A stretch of 64,000 bases of DNA from Haoranjiania flava (GCF_025631005.1 NZ_JAOTPL010000006.1:62001-126000), one strand, 5' to 3'; shown: positions 34,913-44,536, counted from the stretch's first letter. Numbers and translations: made by a program. The notes: a model not told the origin generated them from the letters alone.

Positions 34913-37183
34913 TCAGAATCCTAAGGAAAGACCTACATTAAAGTTGAAACCAGCCTGGGGATAGTATCCGTTTGTAGTATACAGCACATTATCTGTTGCA
35001 CTTTTGGAACTATACGTAAAACCATTGCTTTCGTATTGCTTATCTAAGATATTATTCAGCATAACAATTATGCTAAGATTCTTTATCCATGAAGGTTTCA
35101 GGTCATACCTTAAACGTGCGTCGAATAAACTGTATGGATTTATGCTTTTCATTATATTAGATGAATTATCAAGATATTGCCTGCCGACGTGTTTCCCTAA
35201 TAACTCAATAAAGAAATGATTGTTTGATTGATACGCATAGAATGGCTCAAACGTGACTGCAGCGCTTGCGACTACATTCGGAGAAAATGCAATATTTGTA
35301 TTGCTATAAGTTTTTGATTCTTCTCCAACAGGATCCCAATTTTCATTCACTATGTAATAATACTCAGTAAAATCTTTCAATTTATTTTTACTGAATGCTG
35401 CACTGGCATTGATGTTCAGCCACGCCACAGGTTGATATCCTGCAGTAAGTTCTATACCGCTTCTGTAGCTCTTATCTACATTCGCACGCGTAGCTTCACC
35501 CACATCATTTATTTTACCTGTCAGAATGAGCTGATTTTTATAATCCATGTAATACAGGTTAATGCCTGCATTTAAAACTGTACCGTTGTAGAGGTAGCCC
35601 AGTTCATAGTCATACAAAGTTTCGTGCTGAGGCAGGGAATTTTTTTGTGCTGCTTCAAAATCGTTACGATTGGGTTCTTTGTTTGCCACGGCAAATGATC
35701 CATACACTTTACTCTGCCCGTTCAGATGCCTGATCAGGTAGCTTAACCCGGCCTTTGGATTGAAGAAGTTATACTGTTGGTTGACCCGTAAAGAAGCGTC
35801 TTTCCTGGAACCGTTTATATGATACTGTACATTCCTGTATTGCAGGTCTACATAGCCATACAAGCCATCAGTGATCATTTGCTGCCATTTTGCAAACATA
35901 TTGAAATCATTTTTATCAGCAGGGTGATTGTACCACCTGTAATCCGGCTCAATAGCATGTTGTGCCCATTTGACAAAACCGTAATGTTTACCATCGTACA
36001 TGGTGTAAGCGCCGCCAATATTTACATCTGTAGCTTCTGTCTGGTAGTTTGCAGAAAAAACGCTTCCGTAATAATGATTGTCGAGCCATAACTGGCGAAT
36101 AAGATCGGTCTTAAAAAGCGTATCGCCAACAGCTTTCACAAATGGCTTCAGGCCGTAGCTGCTGTACTTTTGTCCTGATTTATACTCATTGTAAAATCCT
36201 CTTCCGCGTGTCAGGAAGCCGGCAACGTTTGCTGACCAGTTGCTGTTGAATTTATGATTGAAAAATAACTGGTAATAGTCCTGCTGATAGTTGTCTGTCT
36301 GATCCTTGTAGTACTCTCCATTTGCCATTTTACCAATGGTATTGGTTCTTCTTCCCATTTTACTCAATGTGTCTGCGTAGTTAAATGAGTGCGGTGAGTC
36401 TGTGCCGGTAAAACTAACTTCTAATCCGTTCCAAGCCTGCCCCGTTCTTTCTTTACCGGTAAATAAATTAAATTTTAGGGAAGTATTTTCATCCTTAGAT
36501 GTCCAGCTGGAAATAAACTGCAACGATTTTAAATCAGAAAAAGCGCGCTGAATATATCCATCGGAACTGATTTTAGACAGGCGCACGTCGAACTGAAATC
36601 CGCCTTTCAATTTGCCTGTACCCGCGCGAACCGTGTGTTTCCAGGTATTGAAAGATCCGGAAGAATTATCAACTTTAGCATACGGCACCCGCCCTTGCTC
36701 CAGGTTGGATATATTTACCGATGCACCAAATGCACCCGGGCCGTTTGTGGAAGAGCCAACGCCTCTTTGCAACTGGATAGAGTTTACCGAAGAAGCAAGG
36801 TCGCCAAAGTTTACAAATACTACCACCTGGGATTCAGGATCATTTACAGGTATACCATTAATGGTATAGTTTGTACGCGTAAGGTCCGTGCCGCGTACGC
36901 GCATACCTGTATAGCCTACTCCCACTCCATCGTCTGAACTGACAACAACCGAGGGGAGCTGGTTTAAGAAGTAAGGCAGGTTTTGCGCAAGATTCTGTTT
37001 GCCTATTTCTTTCTGGTAAATGTTAGCCACGGCAAATGGCGCTTTTGTTCCCGCACGTATGGCACGTACTTCTACAGGCGCTAATACATCTACGGTGTCT
37101 GAAATGTCGTATTGCTGTACTTGCTGGGCTTTTACAAAAACCAACGACATGGAAAAAACAAAACTCAATAAGACTTTCTGCAT
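34913..37183 (-). CDS. TonB-dependent outer-membrane receptor, probable thiamine uptake
   Basis: This 756-residue receptor has a signal peptide (to about residue 19, …FVKAQ), a TonB-box-like region (TVDVLAPVEVRAIRAG), a plug domain at about 45-165 (PSVVVSSDDGVGVGYTGMRVRGTDLTRTN with NGIPVNDPE), and a 22-strand barrel ending in an aromatic residue (FNFNVGLSLGF). A TPP riboswitch lies in its leader, so thiamine or a precursor is the most likely substrate, as for the TPP-controlled OMthi receptors of Bacteroides. The barrel part does not identify the substrate by itself. Confidence 0.88.
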   Translation of the reverse strand: MQKVLLSFVFSMSLVFVKAQQVQQYDISDTVDVLAPVEVRAIRAGTKAPFAVANIYQKEIGKQNLAQNLPYFLNQLPSVVVSSDDGVGVGYTGMRVRGTDLTRTNYTINGIPVNDPESQVVVFVNFGDLASSVNSIQLQRGVGSSTNGPGAFGASVNISNLEQGRVPYAKVDNSSGSFNTWKHTVRAGTGKLKGGFQFDVRLSKISSDGYIQRAFSDLKSLQFISSWTSKDENTSLKFNLFTGKERTGQAWNGLEVSFTGTDSPHSFNYADTLSKMGRRTNTIGKMANGEYYKDQTDNYQQDYYQLFFNHKFNSNWSANVAGFLTRGRGFYNEYKSGQKYSSYGLKPFVKAVGDTLFKTDLIRQLWLDNHYYGSVFSANYQTEATDVNIGGAYTMYDGKHYGFVKWAQHAIEPDYRWYNHPADKNDFNMFAKWQQMITDGLYGYVDLQYRNVQYHINGSRKDASLRVNQQYNFFNPKAGLSYLIRHLNGQSKVYGSFAVANKEPNRNDFEAAQKNSLPQHETLYDYELGYLYNGTVLNAGINLYYMDYKNQLILTGKINDVGEATRANVDKSYRSGIELTAGYQPVAWLNINASAAFSKNKLKDFTEYYYIVNENWDPVGEESKTYSNTNIAFSPNVVASAAVTFEPFYAYQSNNHFFIELLGKHVGRQYLDNSSNIMKSINPYSLFDARLRYDLKPSWIKNLSIIVMLNNILDKQYESNGFTYSSKSATDNVLYTTNGYYPQAGFNFNVGLSLGF

Positions 37184-37263
37184 TGTTTAAAAATTTTATT
37201 TTAAATGAATAAATTTTTAAACAGGGAAAATAAAACGCGAAGAAACAGTACGAAACTCATACT

Positions 37264-37342
37264 CCTTCCCTTCGCAGGCATTACCCTGTTCAGGTTCTAC
37301 GGGTACTATCTCAGCCGAATTGAATCAGCGCCCCGAGGATTT
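37264..37342 (-). promoter_or_regulatory. TPP riboswitch (THI element)
   Basis: Read on the minus strand, the sequence contains the hallmarks of the thiamine pyrophosphate aptamer in order: TCGGGGCGC, GGCTGAGA, ACCC, GAACCTGAACAGGGTAATG and CCTGCGAAGGGA. It lies 80 bp upstream of the TonB receptor start, and a promoter precedes it. Binding of TPP would reduce receptor expression. Confidence 0.95.
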
Positions 37343-37349
37343 TCAGCCG

Positions 37350-37380
37350 CGAAGGTATAAGAATTAGCTTTACGCGCAAA
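37350..37380 (-). promoter_or_regulatory. Promoter of the riboswitch-receptor transcript
   Basis: On the minus strand TTTG (37380-37377) is 19 bp before TACCTTCG (37357-37350), a one-mismatch version of the Bacteroidota -7 box TAnnTTTG. Transcription would start at the edge of the aptamer. Confidence 0.55.
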
Positions 37381-37381
37381 C

Positions 37382-38443
37382 TTATTTGCTCAAAACTTTT
37401 TCAAAGCGCCTCACGTCTGCAAGCAGCTCTATCTCCTTTGCGTAGAGCACGTGATGCGCCAGTTGATATGCGAAGTATGGCGCCAATGAACACCCCTTAC
37501 TACCCATACCATTTAAAATGCCTATGGATGAGTAAACAGGATGCAAGCCTGCAAACGGCCTGCGCTCTACGTTAGCCGGCCGCACAGAAGCAATATGATC
37601 TTTCACTTCAAAAGGCAGTTTCAGCCAGTGGTTTAAATAGTTTTCTGTATTTGTCCTGAAAAACCGGGATGGAAGCTCGTCTTCGTAAGTCCACTGGTAA
37701 TTGGAACCTACCCAGAATAAATCTTTTTGCTGCAAAGGCACAATGGTCATGGCCATCTTATAAATATTATTTTGAGGCAATCCCGGAATAGAAACTATCA
37801 AGGCTTCACCTTTGTTGAAGGCATATGGCAGTTGCTGAAAGTAAGGATTGGCACCGCCTTCAACGCCTTCACAGCATAATATTTTTTTAGCAACGATGTC
37901 CTTGTAAAAAACTTTGCTATCTGCAAGGATGCAATTATCCCAGTTAAAATGCTCTTCCAGCAACATGCTATTTTCCTGGAGACGCTGCCTGTAAGCTGCA
38001 AGCAATTCCCACAAAGCAATGTTGTAAGAAGACCTGATCTCACCGATCTTCAGGGGGAAATTAAAGTATTCACGCATGCCATTTTCATCAGCTGAAAAGC
38101 TTATGTAGTCAGCATTTTCATCAACTCTTTTGGTGAATGCATCCAACATTTGTTGTGTCGGTACAAAATCTAAAACCGGGCAGGACTGCATCACATCCTT
38201 CATGCCGGCATACTCCCCGATTTCGTTGTATACTTTTTCTGCAAAAGGCAATATGTCGTCTATCATCCAGGTCTTTACAACACGCCTGCCTGTAACGGGG
38301 TTGATCACGGCGCTCGCCACACGCGATGCTGAGTTAGCTTTCATTGCATCTATCACTAAAACAGATGCGCCCTGCTGCATTAGAAAATAACTGAGGAATG
38401 TACCTGAAATGCCCTGCCCAAGCACGATATAATCGACCTGCAT
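37382..38443 (-). CDS. FAD-dependent oxidoreductase (DAO family)
   Basis: This 353-residue flavoprotein has the dinucleotide-binding motif GQGISG at 9-14 and the DAO-type C-terminal motif GILNGMGSKGCSLAPYFA. The substrate is probably an amine or amino acid; the thiamine riboswitch next door might hint at a ThiO-like role, but the riboswitch lies after this gene and does not control it. The stop is 40 bp from the riboswitch. Confidence 0.82.
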   Translation of the reverse strand: MQVDYIVLGQGISGTFLSYFLMQQGASVLVIDAMKANSASRVASAVINPVTGRRVVKTWMIDDILPFAEKVYNEIGEYAGMKDVMQSCPVLDFVPTQQMLDAFTKRVDENADYISFSADENGMREYFNFPLKIGEIRSSYNIALWELLAAYRQRLQENSMLLEEHFNWDNCILADSKVFYKDIVAKKILCCEGVEGGANPYFQQLPYAFNKGEALIVSIPGLPQNNIYKMAMTIVPLQQKDLFWVGSNYQWTYEDELPSRFFRTNTENYLNHWLKLPFEVKDHIASVRPANVERRPFAGLHPVYSSIGILNGMGSKGCSLAPYFAYQLAHHVLYAKEIELLADVRRFEKVLSK

Positions 38444-38506
38444 AAAGAATAATTTAGGGCAAAGATAAAAGAAAAACAGGCACCACTGTAATAGCGTTTT
38501 GCCTGT

Positions 38507-40336
38507 TTATCTGCCGGATGCGGCAATAAGATTTTTTATACGCTCATTAAATAGTTCATGTTTCATCAGGTCTTCCACAGCAATGTGTGACCTGTAACGC
38601 CAGTAATGGTGCGGGTTCTCAGGATGATTGATGCGCTCTGTGTCCGGATCTTCTACACGCGTATTTTCATCCATAGCAAAGAGGTCCTGCAACAGGAATA
38701 TGCTCCACATAGACCAGGAGTGAAGGTGCTGCTCAATGATGGCTTCTGCAAGCCATGGCGGGCAATCATCCTCTACCGTTGCATGCCTGCGTAGCTGATC
38801 GTAAATAAAGCGTTGTTTTTTATCGTAAGGAATTTCTTTCCACCATCCCCTGATTGTACTGGTATCGTGCGTAGAAGGAGATACAACTGCCAGGTAAGGT
38901 GTGCGCGAAGGATCGTCAAATTCTGATTGGGCGTTCTTGGACATCCTTTGCACTTCCAGGCTCAGTAACTGCAGGTGCTGCATTACATTTTTTACACATT
39001 TGGGCACCATGCCAAGGTCTTCACCGCAAACAAGCATCGGCGAGGCCTGAATGATAGCCGGCAACTTATCATAAGCCTCCTGCTGCCATATCCCTTCCTG
39101 CCTTTGGAAGTAATAATCTTCATACAACCTGCAAAGAATTGATTTGGTTACATCATCCAGGCTGCGGTACGATGATGTGGACTGCATATTGAACCGGAAA
39201 TGAAAAGCATCTTTTTCCTTAGTTGGGATCAGTATAATATTCGCCAGCAAATCATACAATTTTTTCTTAATGCAATTGTTGTAGTCATTGTTTTCAAACG
39301 CCCTGAAGTACTCCTCAATCTTTCGCTGAGTAGAATATTCCTGTTTGAAACGAATATTCCCATGGTTTTTTGTCAGGAAAGTTTCTTTGACATAAGCAGC
39401 TTCCTTATCAAAAATTTCTGACAACAGATCGTCTGTAATATACGGCATCATCAGCCTTTCCGTAGATGCGTTCATGCCGTAAAGCTCGTTAAGGCGCACA
39501 GGTATAGCGGGTTCAAAGTGACCCAGTATACCCTGGATGGCATGGTAAGGTATAGTCCAGATGCGGAAAAAACCTAGGATATGGTCTATTCTTATCACAT
39601 CAAAATAGCGGCTCATATGCTGCAACCGTTGCCGCCACCAGGTAAAGTTATCTGTTTTAATCGCTTCCCAGTTGTAGGTAGGAAATCCCCAGTTCTGGCC
39701 GCTAACAGCAAAATCGTCAGGCGGTGCGCCGGCTTGCGTGTCCATATGAAACCATTGCGGATACTGCCATGCATCTACACTGTGCCTGTATACACCAATG
39801 GCTATATCCCCTTTCAGCACCACATTGTTTGTATGTGCATAAGCAACTGCTTCTTTTAGCTGCAGGTGCAAATAATACTGCACAAAATAATGAATCTTTA
39901 TTTCATCTTCATTCTCCTGCAACAGAGACGTAGCAATGGTTTCATCATAAACGGCAAATGAATCCCACTGCGTAAAATCTGCTGTTTTGTATGTATCTCT
40001 CAGGCAGCAAAAGGCAGCATAGGGTTCCAGCCATACTTTATTTTTCAAAAAGAATTTTTCATATTCGGTTTCAGCAAATGTCTGCGCCTTCAGCAACGGG
40101 TAAACTTCCCTGATAAATTCCCACTTGGCCTTATTCACTCTTTCATAGTCTACCTGGCTCAATAGATTTAATTCCTGCCGCTTTGCTTCATATTTTTCCA
40201 GCAAGGAGGCATACTGCTCGCCTGCCACTGCAGGCAGGTGCAGATACATCGGATGCAATGCTGATACGGAGATGGCGGCATAGGGATAAGAATCGTGCCA
40301 GTCTTTACGGGCAGTAGTATCGTTTACCGGCAGCAC
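38507..40336 (-). CDS. malQ: 4-alpha-glucanotransferase (GH77) catalytic part, downstream of an in-frame TGA
   Basis: This frame encodes most of a GH77 amylomaltase that transfers alpha-1,4-glucan chains. The nucleophile is in DVIRIDHILGFFRIW, the acid/base Glu in VCGEDLGMVP and the third acid in SPSTHDTSTIRGWW. The listed start is a GTG (VLPVND). The frame is open further upstream to 40462 with good GH77 sequence (SPVFSLRSHDSFGVGEFND), and beyond the TGA at 40463-40465 it continues in the same frame into two CBM20 domains. So this is the C-terminal two thirds of one long gene. Active as made only if translation restarts or reads through the stop. Confidence 0.85.
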   Translation of the reverse strand: MLPVNDTTARKDWHDSYPYAAISVSALHPMYLHLPAVAGEQYASLLEKYEAKRQELNLLSQVDYERVNKAKWEFIREVYPLLKAQTFAETEYEKFFLKNKVWLEPYAAFCCLRDTYKTADFTQWDSFAVYDETIATSLLQENEDEIKIHYFVQYYLHLQLKEAVAYAHTNNVVLKGDIAIGVYRHSVDAWQYPQWFHMDTQAGAPPDDFAVSGQNWGFPTYNWEAIKTDNFTWWRQRLQHMSRYFDVIRIDHILGFFRIWTIPYHAIQGILGHFEPAIPVRLNELYGMNASTERLMMPYITDDLLSEIFDKEAAYVKETFLTKNHGNIRFKQEYSTQRKIEEYFRAFENNDYNNCIKKKLYDLLANIILIPTKEKDAFHFRFNMQSTSSYRSLDDVTKSILCRLYEDYYFQRQEGIWQQEAYDKLPAIIQASPMLVCGEDLGMVPKCVKNVMQHLQLLSLEVQRMSKNAQSEFDDPSRTPYLAVVSPSTHDTSTIRGWWKEIPYDKKQRFIYDQLRRHATVEDDCPPWLAEAIIEQHLHSWSMWSIFLLQDLFAMDENTRVEDPDTERINHPENPHHYWRYRSHIAVEDLMKHELFNERIKNLIAASGR

Positions 40337-40462
40337 TTGTATAAGCCTGATGCCTACAGCATTTGCCCAGTCAGAATATTTTTTTACATCATTAAATTCA
40401 CCGACACCGAAACTGTCGTGAGAACGCAGACTAAAGACGGGCGAGATGACACCGGCTGCTCT

Positions 40463-40465
40463 TCA
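40463..40465 (-). other. In-frame TGA splitting the amylomaltase gene
   Basis: The codon is read as stop between …INLAENA and RAAGVISPVFSLRS. DPE2-type amylomaltases normally have Trp-Lys/Arg-Gly-Ala-Gly-Val here, so TGG to TGA is the simplest explanation. Confidence 0.85.
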
Positions 40466-41371
40466 AGCGTTCTCCGCAAGGTTAATGAGTCCCTCGTTTA
40501 TAAAGACTTTGCCGTCTTTGATGGCAGGAAGTGCGCAACAACGATTTTCGTATCCTTCAAGTATCAAGGGTTTCTTTGTTTTGGTATTTAAGAGCCCGAA
40601 CTTATAGTGAATGGGAAAAACCGATTTTGAAAGATCCAGTTCTATTTGCCAGTTGCCATTGCCCACAGGATAAAGCTTCAGCGCCTTTTTTACTTCCCAG
40701 CTTCCAAGTCTTTTATCATCACCAAGCATGCATACAACCTGGTCGTTTGAAACTACCGGCGCTTTAACTGTAAATACATGGGTTGAGTTTTTTGTTTTCT
40801 TGGTTGGTTCTGCAGCTCCTGCATTGTTTAATAAAATAAGAAAAGGTTTTGTTTCAAACAAGCCGGCCGGAAATCCTGAAAAACTCCAGAAGTCAGAAAC
40901 ATAAATATTTTTGCCAGCCGATGCCGACAGGTCAATGCTTTTATTTGCCAGGCTCTCTTCAATTATAGAACCGTCAACGTTTTTAACGAAGTAGCGATAA
41001 TTAATTACCCGGGGCGTGTTGCCTTCGTGCAGTTCTATAGTTGCGCTCCAGGCTTTATCGTTCAGATACTGTAATGGCAAGGCAAATTCCAGGTCGTCAT
41101 TGCCCAACAATTCATGGTCCCCCACCACGAATAAGTTCTGGCCATACTCTGTACTGAAACGCACTTCAAAAGTTAACCGTGTATTTTTGTTATCTTCAGC
41201 GGTTAATGAAGAAATCTTTGATGCGATTTTTTTCACCGTTTTTTCCACTGTACTTTTAACCTCACCCTCTTTCTTTACGGTTCTTTTTCCCTTAGCTTTT
41301 TGCGGCTTAGTGTTTTCAAAACCTTCAACAGGATTTATATCTTCAGCTTTAATTGTTTTTTTTGCTGCCAT
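40463..41371 (-). CDS. Two CBM20 starch-binding domains, N-terminal part of the split amylomaltase
   Basis: The 302 residues start with a Lys/Ala-rich linker (1-60) and then hold two CBM20 modules: about 65-165 (LTFEVRFSTEYGQNLFVVGDHELLGND) and about 190-290 (HVFTVKAPVVSNDQVVCMLGDDKRLGSW). These bind alpha-glucan. In DPE2-like amylomaltases of plants and Bacteroidota two CBM20 domains precede GH77 in one protein, as here if the TGA is ignored. The separate product would be a starch-binding protein without catalysis. Confidence 0.85.
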   Translation of the reverse strand: MAAKKTIKAEDINPVEGFENTKPQKAKGKRTVKKEGEVKSTVEKTVKKIASKISSLTAEDNKNTRLTFEVRFSTEYGQNLFVVGDHELLGNDDLEFALPLQYLNDKAWSATIELHEGNTPRVINYRYFVKNVDGSIIEESLANKSIDLSASAGKNIYVSDFWSFSGFPAGLFETKPFLILLNNAGAAEPTKKTKNSTHVFTVKAPVVSNDQVVCMLGDDKRLGSWEVKKALKLYPVGNGNWQIELDLSKSVFPIHYKFGLLNTKTKKPLILEGYENRCCALPAIKDGKVFINEGLINLAENA

Positions 41372-41429
41372 TGTGGTAGTTATTGATTTAAAACAAAATT
41401 AACTCAAAAAATTAAAAACAGGTGTAACA

Positions 41430-42452
41430 TTAATTGATCAGTTCAGAAATTTCTATGGTTGACCTGGCGGGTATTTTTTCATTTCCCATCAATACTACTC
41501 CTTCGAAAGACAGAGTCATTTTACGGGATTGCACCATGCCTGTATTTACATTGACTTCAAGCGTACCTGTCTGCGTTCCGGCAAAGTCTGTGTTGTATTT
41601 CTTAGAATTGCTCTCTATTACTCCAGAGTAAAACACATTTGCATGGACCTCTAAAATTACCCTGTCCCTGAAAAAATTTTTAACCGTATAGGTGTATAAG
41701 CTCCGGCTGTTTTTGTTTATAGCAGAATCTTTCCATTGGTCGCCAATTGCAGGTTGGTCAGCAAGTGGAAAAGTAAGCGAAAATTTATTTCCAACCGATA
41801 TATTTTCATTACCAGAATAAAGCATTGAGATCACTTCGCTTAACCGTCCGCCGACACCTGAAGTATCTACCCCTGTAATTACGCCTGCATGGTTTATCTT
41901 TACGTGTAATGGCTTACCCACAGCATCATAAAGTTCCCTGGCAAAAGAAACAGATGCAGAATCAGGCAATGTGCTGTCTGAGCTGAAATGCATCTGCACA
42001 CCCATAGTATTAACTTCTGTATTGAGCTTATCAACCGAAATAGCTATTGTATAAATGTTATCAGCCGTATCAATAACAGCATAATTGGCAATAAAATCAG
42101 CAATGGTTTTATAAGATACTTTTTGTTGAAGCACGCTAAGCTCTGTATACGAAATGATCTTAGCTGTTTTGCTGTAATGCAGTTTATTGAATGAAATTTT
42201 TTTGTGTAATGGTGGTTTTTTTTCACTGTCTGCAATATCATTGTTATTAAGCGTGTGGGCAATGCTGCCACTATCAGTAACAATAACACCCGCTGTATCA
42301 GCTATGCGTACAAGGGCGGCAGTATCCATCTTCACAGGGGCAATAGTGTCGACATGTACGGATGCAATGGTGTCAATTGCAGTTTGAGCGTTAACACCTG
42401 GCATAAAAAACGATAGCAATAAAAACGACATAAGTCTATAGATCGGCTTCAT
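41430..42452 (-). CDS. Secreted hypothetical protein, DUF6263-like
   Basis: This is 340 residues from the ATG at 42452 with a signal peptide (…FFMPGVNAQ). The mature part has a Thr/Ala/Asp-rich linker (30-80) and a C-terminal domain with ISVGNKFSLTFPLADQPAIGDQW and ends in RKMTLSFEGVVLMGNEKIPARSTIEISELIN. This matches the pattern of DUF6263-type proteins of Bacteroidota (uncertain). Role unknown. It has no close operon partner. Confidence 0.6.
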   Translation of the reverse strand: MKPIYRLMSFLLLSFFMPGVNAQTAIDTIASVHVDTIAPVKMDTAALVRIADTAGVIVTDSGSIAHTLNNNDIADSEKKPPLHKKISFNKLHYSKTAKIISYTELSVLQQKVSYKTIADFIANYAVIDTADNIYTIAISVDKLNTEVNTMGVQMHFSSDSTLPDSASVSFARELYDAVGKPLHVKINHAGVITGVDTSGVGGRLSEVISMLYSGNENISVGNKFSLTFPLADQPAIGDQWKDSAINKNSRSLYTYTVKNFFRDRVILEVHANVFYSGVIESNSKKYNTDFAGTQTGTLEVNVNTGMVQSRKMTLSFEGVVLMGNEKIPARSTIEISELIN

Positions 42453-42640
42453 GGATAATTGTTGGGGCTTTGGCAAATATGCCTATTTTTTCTGTAATGT
42501 GCCCGGAAATTAGATGTAAAAATCGGCGGGGGTTTAGTGTTTATCAAAAATATTGTGATCAATAAATAATACACAATTAATTATAGCTTAATAATTAATT
42601 TATATGAAAGTATAAACTTTGATAAACCAATTTCAGACTT

Positions 42641-43486
42641 ATGAACCGGAGGCATTTGCCATTGATTGTAATCAGCGATGTACACTTAGGTACTTACGGC
42701 TGCCACGCAACAGAACTGTTGCTTTATCTCAAAAGCGTACAACCGGGCACACTTATCCTGAACGGAGATATTATTGACGGGTGGCAATTTTCCAAAAGCT
42801 ATTTCCCACCTGCACATTTTGCAGTAATAAGGGAAATTTTTAAGCTCATAACGCTGGGCACCAAAGTAATATACCTTACCGGTAACCATGATGAATTTTT
42901 GAGGAAATATACCGACCTTGAAATAGGCAACATCCATCTGGCCAATAAATACCTGCTCAACATTGATGATAAAAAAATGTGGTTTTTCCACGGCGATGTG
43001 TTTGATAACAGCACCAAAGGCTTCGCCAAAATACTGGCCAGGCTGGGTGGTAAAGGATACGACCTGCTGATATTGATGAACCGGGCAGTGAATTATCTTT
43101 TAAAGCTCACCGGCAGAGAAAGAGTTTCATTTTCTAAAAAAATAAAAAACAGCGTAAAACAGGCCATAGCATTCATCAATGATTTTGAACAAACCATTGC
43201 AGCGCTGGCTATTGAAAAGCAGTACGACTATGTAGTGTGTGGGCACATTCACCAGCCTACCAAAAAAGTAATTGAAACTGAAACCGGCTTTGTAAATTAT
43301 CTTAATTCTGGCGACTGGATTGAAAACCTTACTGCGCTTGAATACGACAATAAGGAATGGAAAATATTCCAATACAACGATGCAGATTTTATACTGGAAA
43401 GAGCCATGCTTCCATCCTTTAAAAACAAAAAAGCTGTTGATACGGAAACTGAAATCAGTTTTTTATACAACCTTAAAAATTATTGA
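42641..43486 (+). CDS. UDP-2,3-diacylglucosamine diphosphatase-like metallophosphoesterase
   Basis: This 281-residue calcineurin-like phosphoesterase has the metal-site motifs DVHLG (13-17), GDIIDGW (about 41-47), GNHDE (about 81-85) and GHIHQP (about 199). The arrangement is that of LpxH-type enzymes cleaving UDP-diacylglucosamine in lipid A synthesis. It has a C-terminal extension of about 50 residues. The next gene starts 3 nt later, a translationally coupled glycosyltransferase, which suggests joint action on an envelope glycolipid (inference). Confidence 0.85.
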   Translation: MNRRHLPLIVISDVHLGTYGCHATELLLYLKSVQPGTLILNGDIIDGWQFSKSYFPPAHFAVIREIFKLITLGTKVIYLTGNHDEFLRKYTDLEIGNIHLANKYLLNIDDKKMWFFHGDVFDNSTKGFAKILARLGGKGYDLLILMNRAVNYLLKLTGRERVSFSKKIKNSVKQAIAFINDFEQTIAALAIEKQYDYVVCGHIHQPTKKVIETETGFVNYLNSGDWIENLTALEYDNKEWKIFQYNDADFILERAMLPSFKNKKAVDTETEISFLYNLKNY

Positions 43487-43489
43487 TAC

Positions 43490-44536
43490 ATGCGCATATT
43501 CTATGCTGTACAGGCAACAGGCAACGGACACATCAGCCGCGCCATGGAACTGCTGCCCTACTTAGAGAAATTCGGTACTGTAGATTTCTTTTTAAGCGGC
43601 AATAACAGTACACTTAAGCTGGATGCACACGTGCCGTACAGAAGCAAAGGGTTAAGCTTTCAGTATACTTCCAATGGAGGATTGCACTATCCTAAGACAT
43701 TCAAAGAAATTATCTCTACAAGCATCTGGAAAGAAGCCAGGCACCTTCCCATAGATAAATATGATATGGTGATCAACGACTTTGAACCCGTAACATCACT
43801 TGCGTGCAAAATGCGCAGGATTAAGTCCGTACACTTCGGGCACCAGGCCAGTTTTAAATCGTACAGAACGCCCCGCCCGAGAAACAGGAACCTGCTTGGA
43901 GAACTGATCCTGACAAATTATGTAAGCGCCACAACCAACGTGGGCCTTCACTTTCAGCCCTATGACGATTTTATATTGCCACCCGTGATCAAAACACAAA
44001 TATGGCAGGCCCTGCCGCGCGATTTTGGCCACATCAGCGTTTACCTGCCTTCTTATGATGATAAAACACTGATAGGCATTTTTACAAATTTCAAAGATCA
44101 CAGGTTCGAAATTTTTTCACGCGAGGTTAAAGACGAGCAAACCAATGGAAATATAACACTGTTGCCGGTAAGTAAACAGCTGTTCAACAATAGCCTGATC
44201 AACTGCCATGGAATTATTACCAGCGGAGGCTTTGAAACGCCTGCCGAAGCGCTGTACCTGAAAAAGAAACTGTTGGTAATCCCGATCAAAGGACAATACG
44301 AACAGCTTTGCAATGCTGCAGCACTGGCCAGGATGGGTTATTCTGTTTTGCAAAACCTGAAACCAGACAACTTATCTATTGTACAACGATGGCTGGAGAA
44401 TGAGAAGGTGCACAGCCTGAAAACCTACAATAAACCTACAGCAGAAATTGTTGAGCAATTTATGGAAATAGCAATAACAAAGATGCGTGAAACAGAAACA
44501 ATAAAAGCTGCTAATACTTACCTACCGATAACATAA
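43490..44536 (+). CDS. Glycosyltransferase family protein (GT28-like)
   Basis: This 348-residue protein starts with the nucleotide-binding GNGHISRAMELLPYL motif (about 11-25), has a GT-B fold outline, and near the C-terminus ITSGGFETPAEALYLKKKLLVIPIKGQYEQ, similar to MurG/UDP-glucosyltransferases. Donor and acceptor unknown. It lies 3 nt after the phosphoesterase gene. Its 3' end overlaps the convergent CoA-binding gene by 26 nt. Confidence 0.82.
   Translation: MRIFYAVQATGNGHISRAMELLPYLEKFGTVDFFLSGNNSTLKLDAHVPYRSKGLSFQYTSNGGLHYPKTFKEIISTSIWKEARHLPIDKYDMVINDFEPVTSLACKMRRIKSVHFGHQASFKSYRTPRPRNRNLLGELILTNYVSATTNVGLHFQPYDDFILPPVIKTQIWQALPRDFGHISVYLPSYDDKTLIGIFTNFKDHRFEIFSREVKDEQTNGNITLLPVSKQLFNNSLINCHGIITSGGFETPAEALYLKKKLLVIPIKGQYEQLCNAAALARMGYSVLQNLKPDNLSIVQRWLENEKVHSLKTYNKPTAEIVEQFMEIAITKMRETETIKAANTYLPIT

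Noticed and set aside
37382..38443. FAD oxidoreductase as a ThiO regulated by the TPP riboswitch
   Set aside because: The riboswitch is downstream of this gene's stop and reads towards the TonB receptor, so it does not control the oxidoreductase.
40463..40465. TGA read as tryptophan in this genome
   Set aside because: fetA clearly ends in TGA overlapping the next start by ATGA, so TGA acts as a stop here.
44511..44536. 26-nt overlap of convergent genes as a sign of frameshift
   Set aside because: Both proteins are full-length and end as expected for their families; short 3' overlaps are common.
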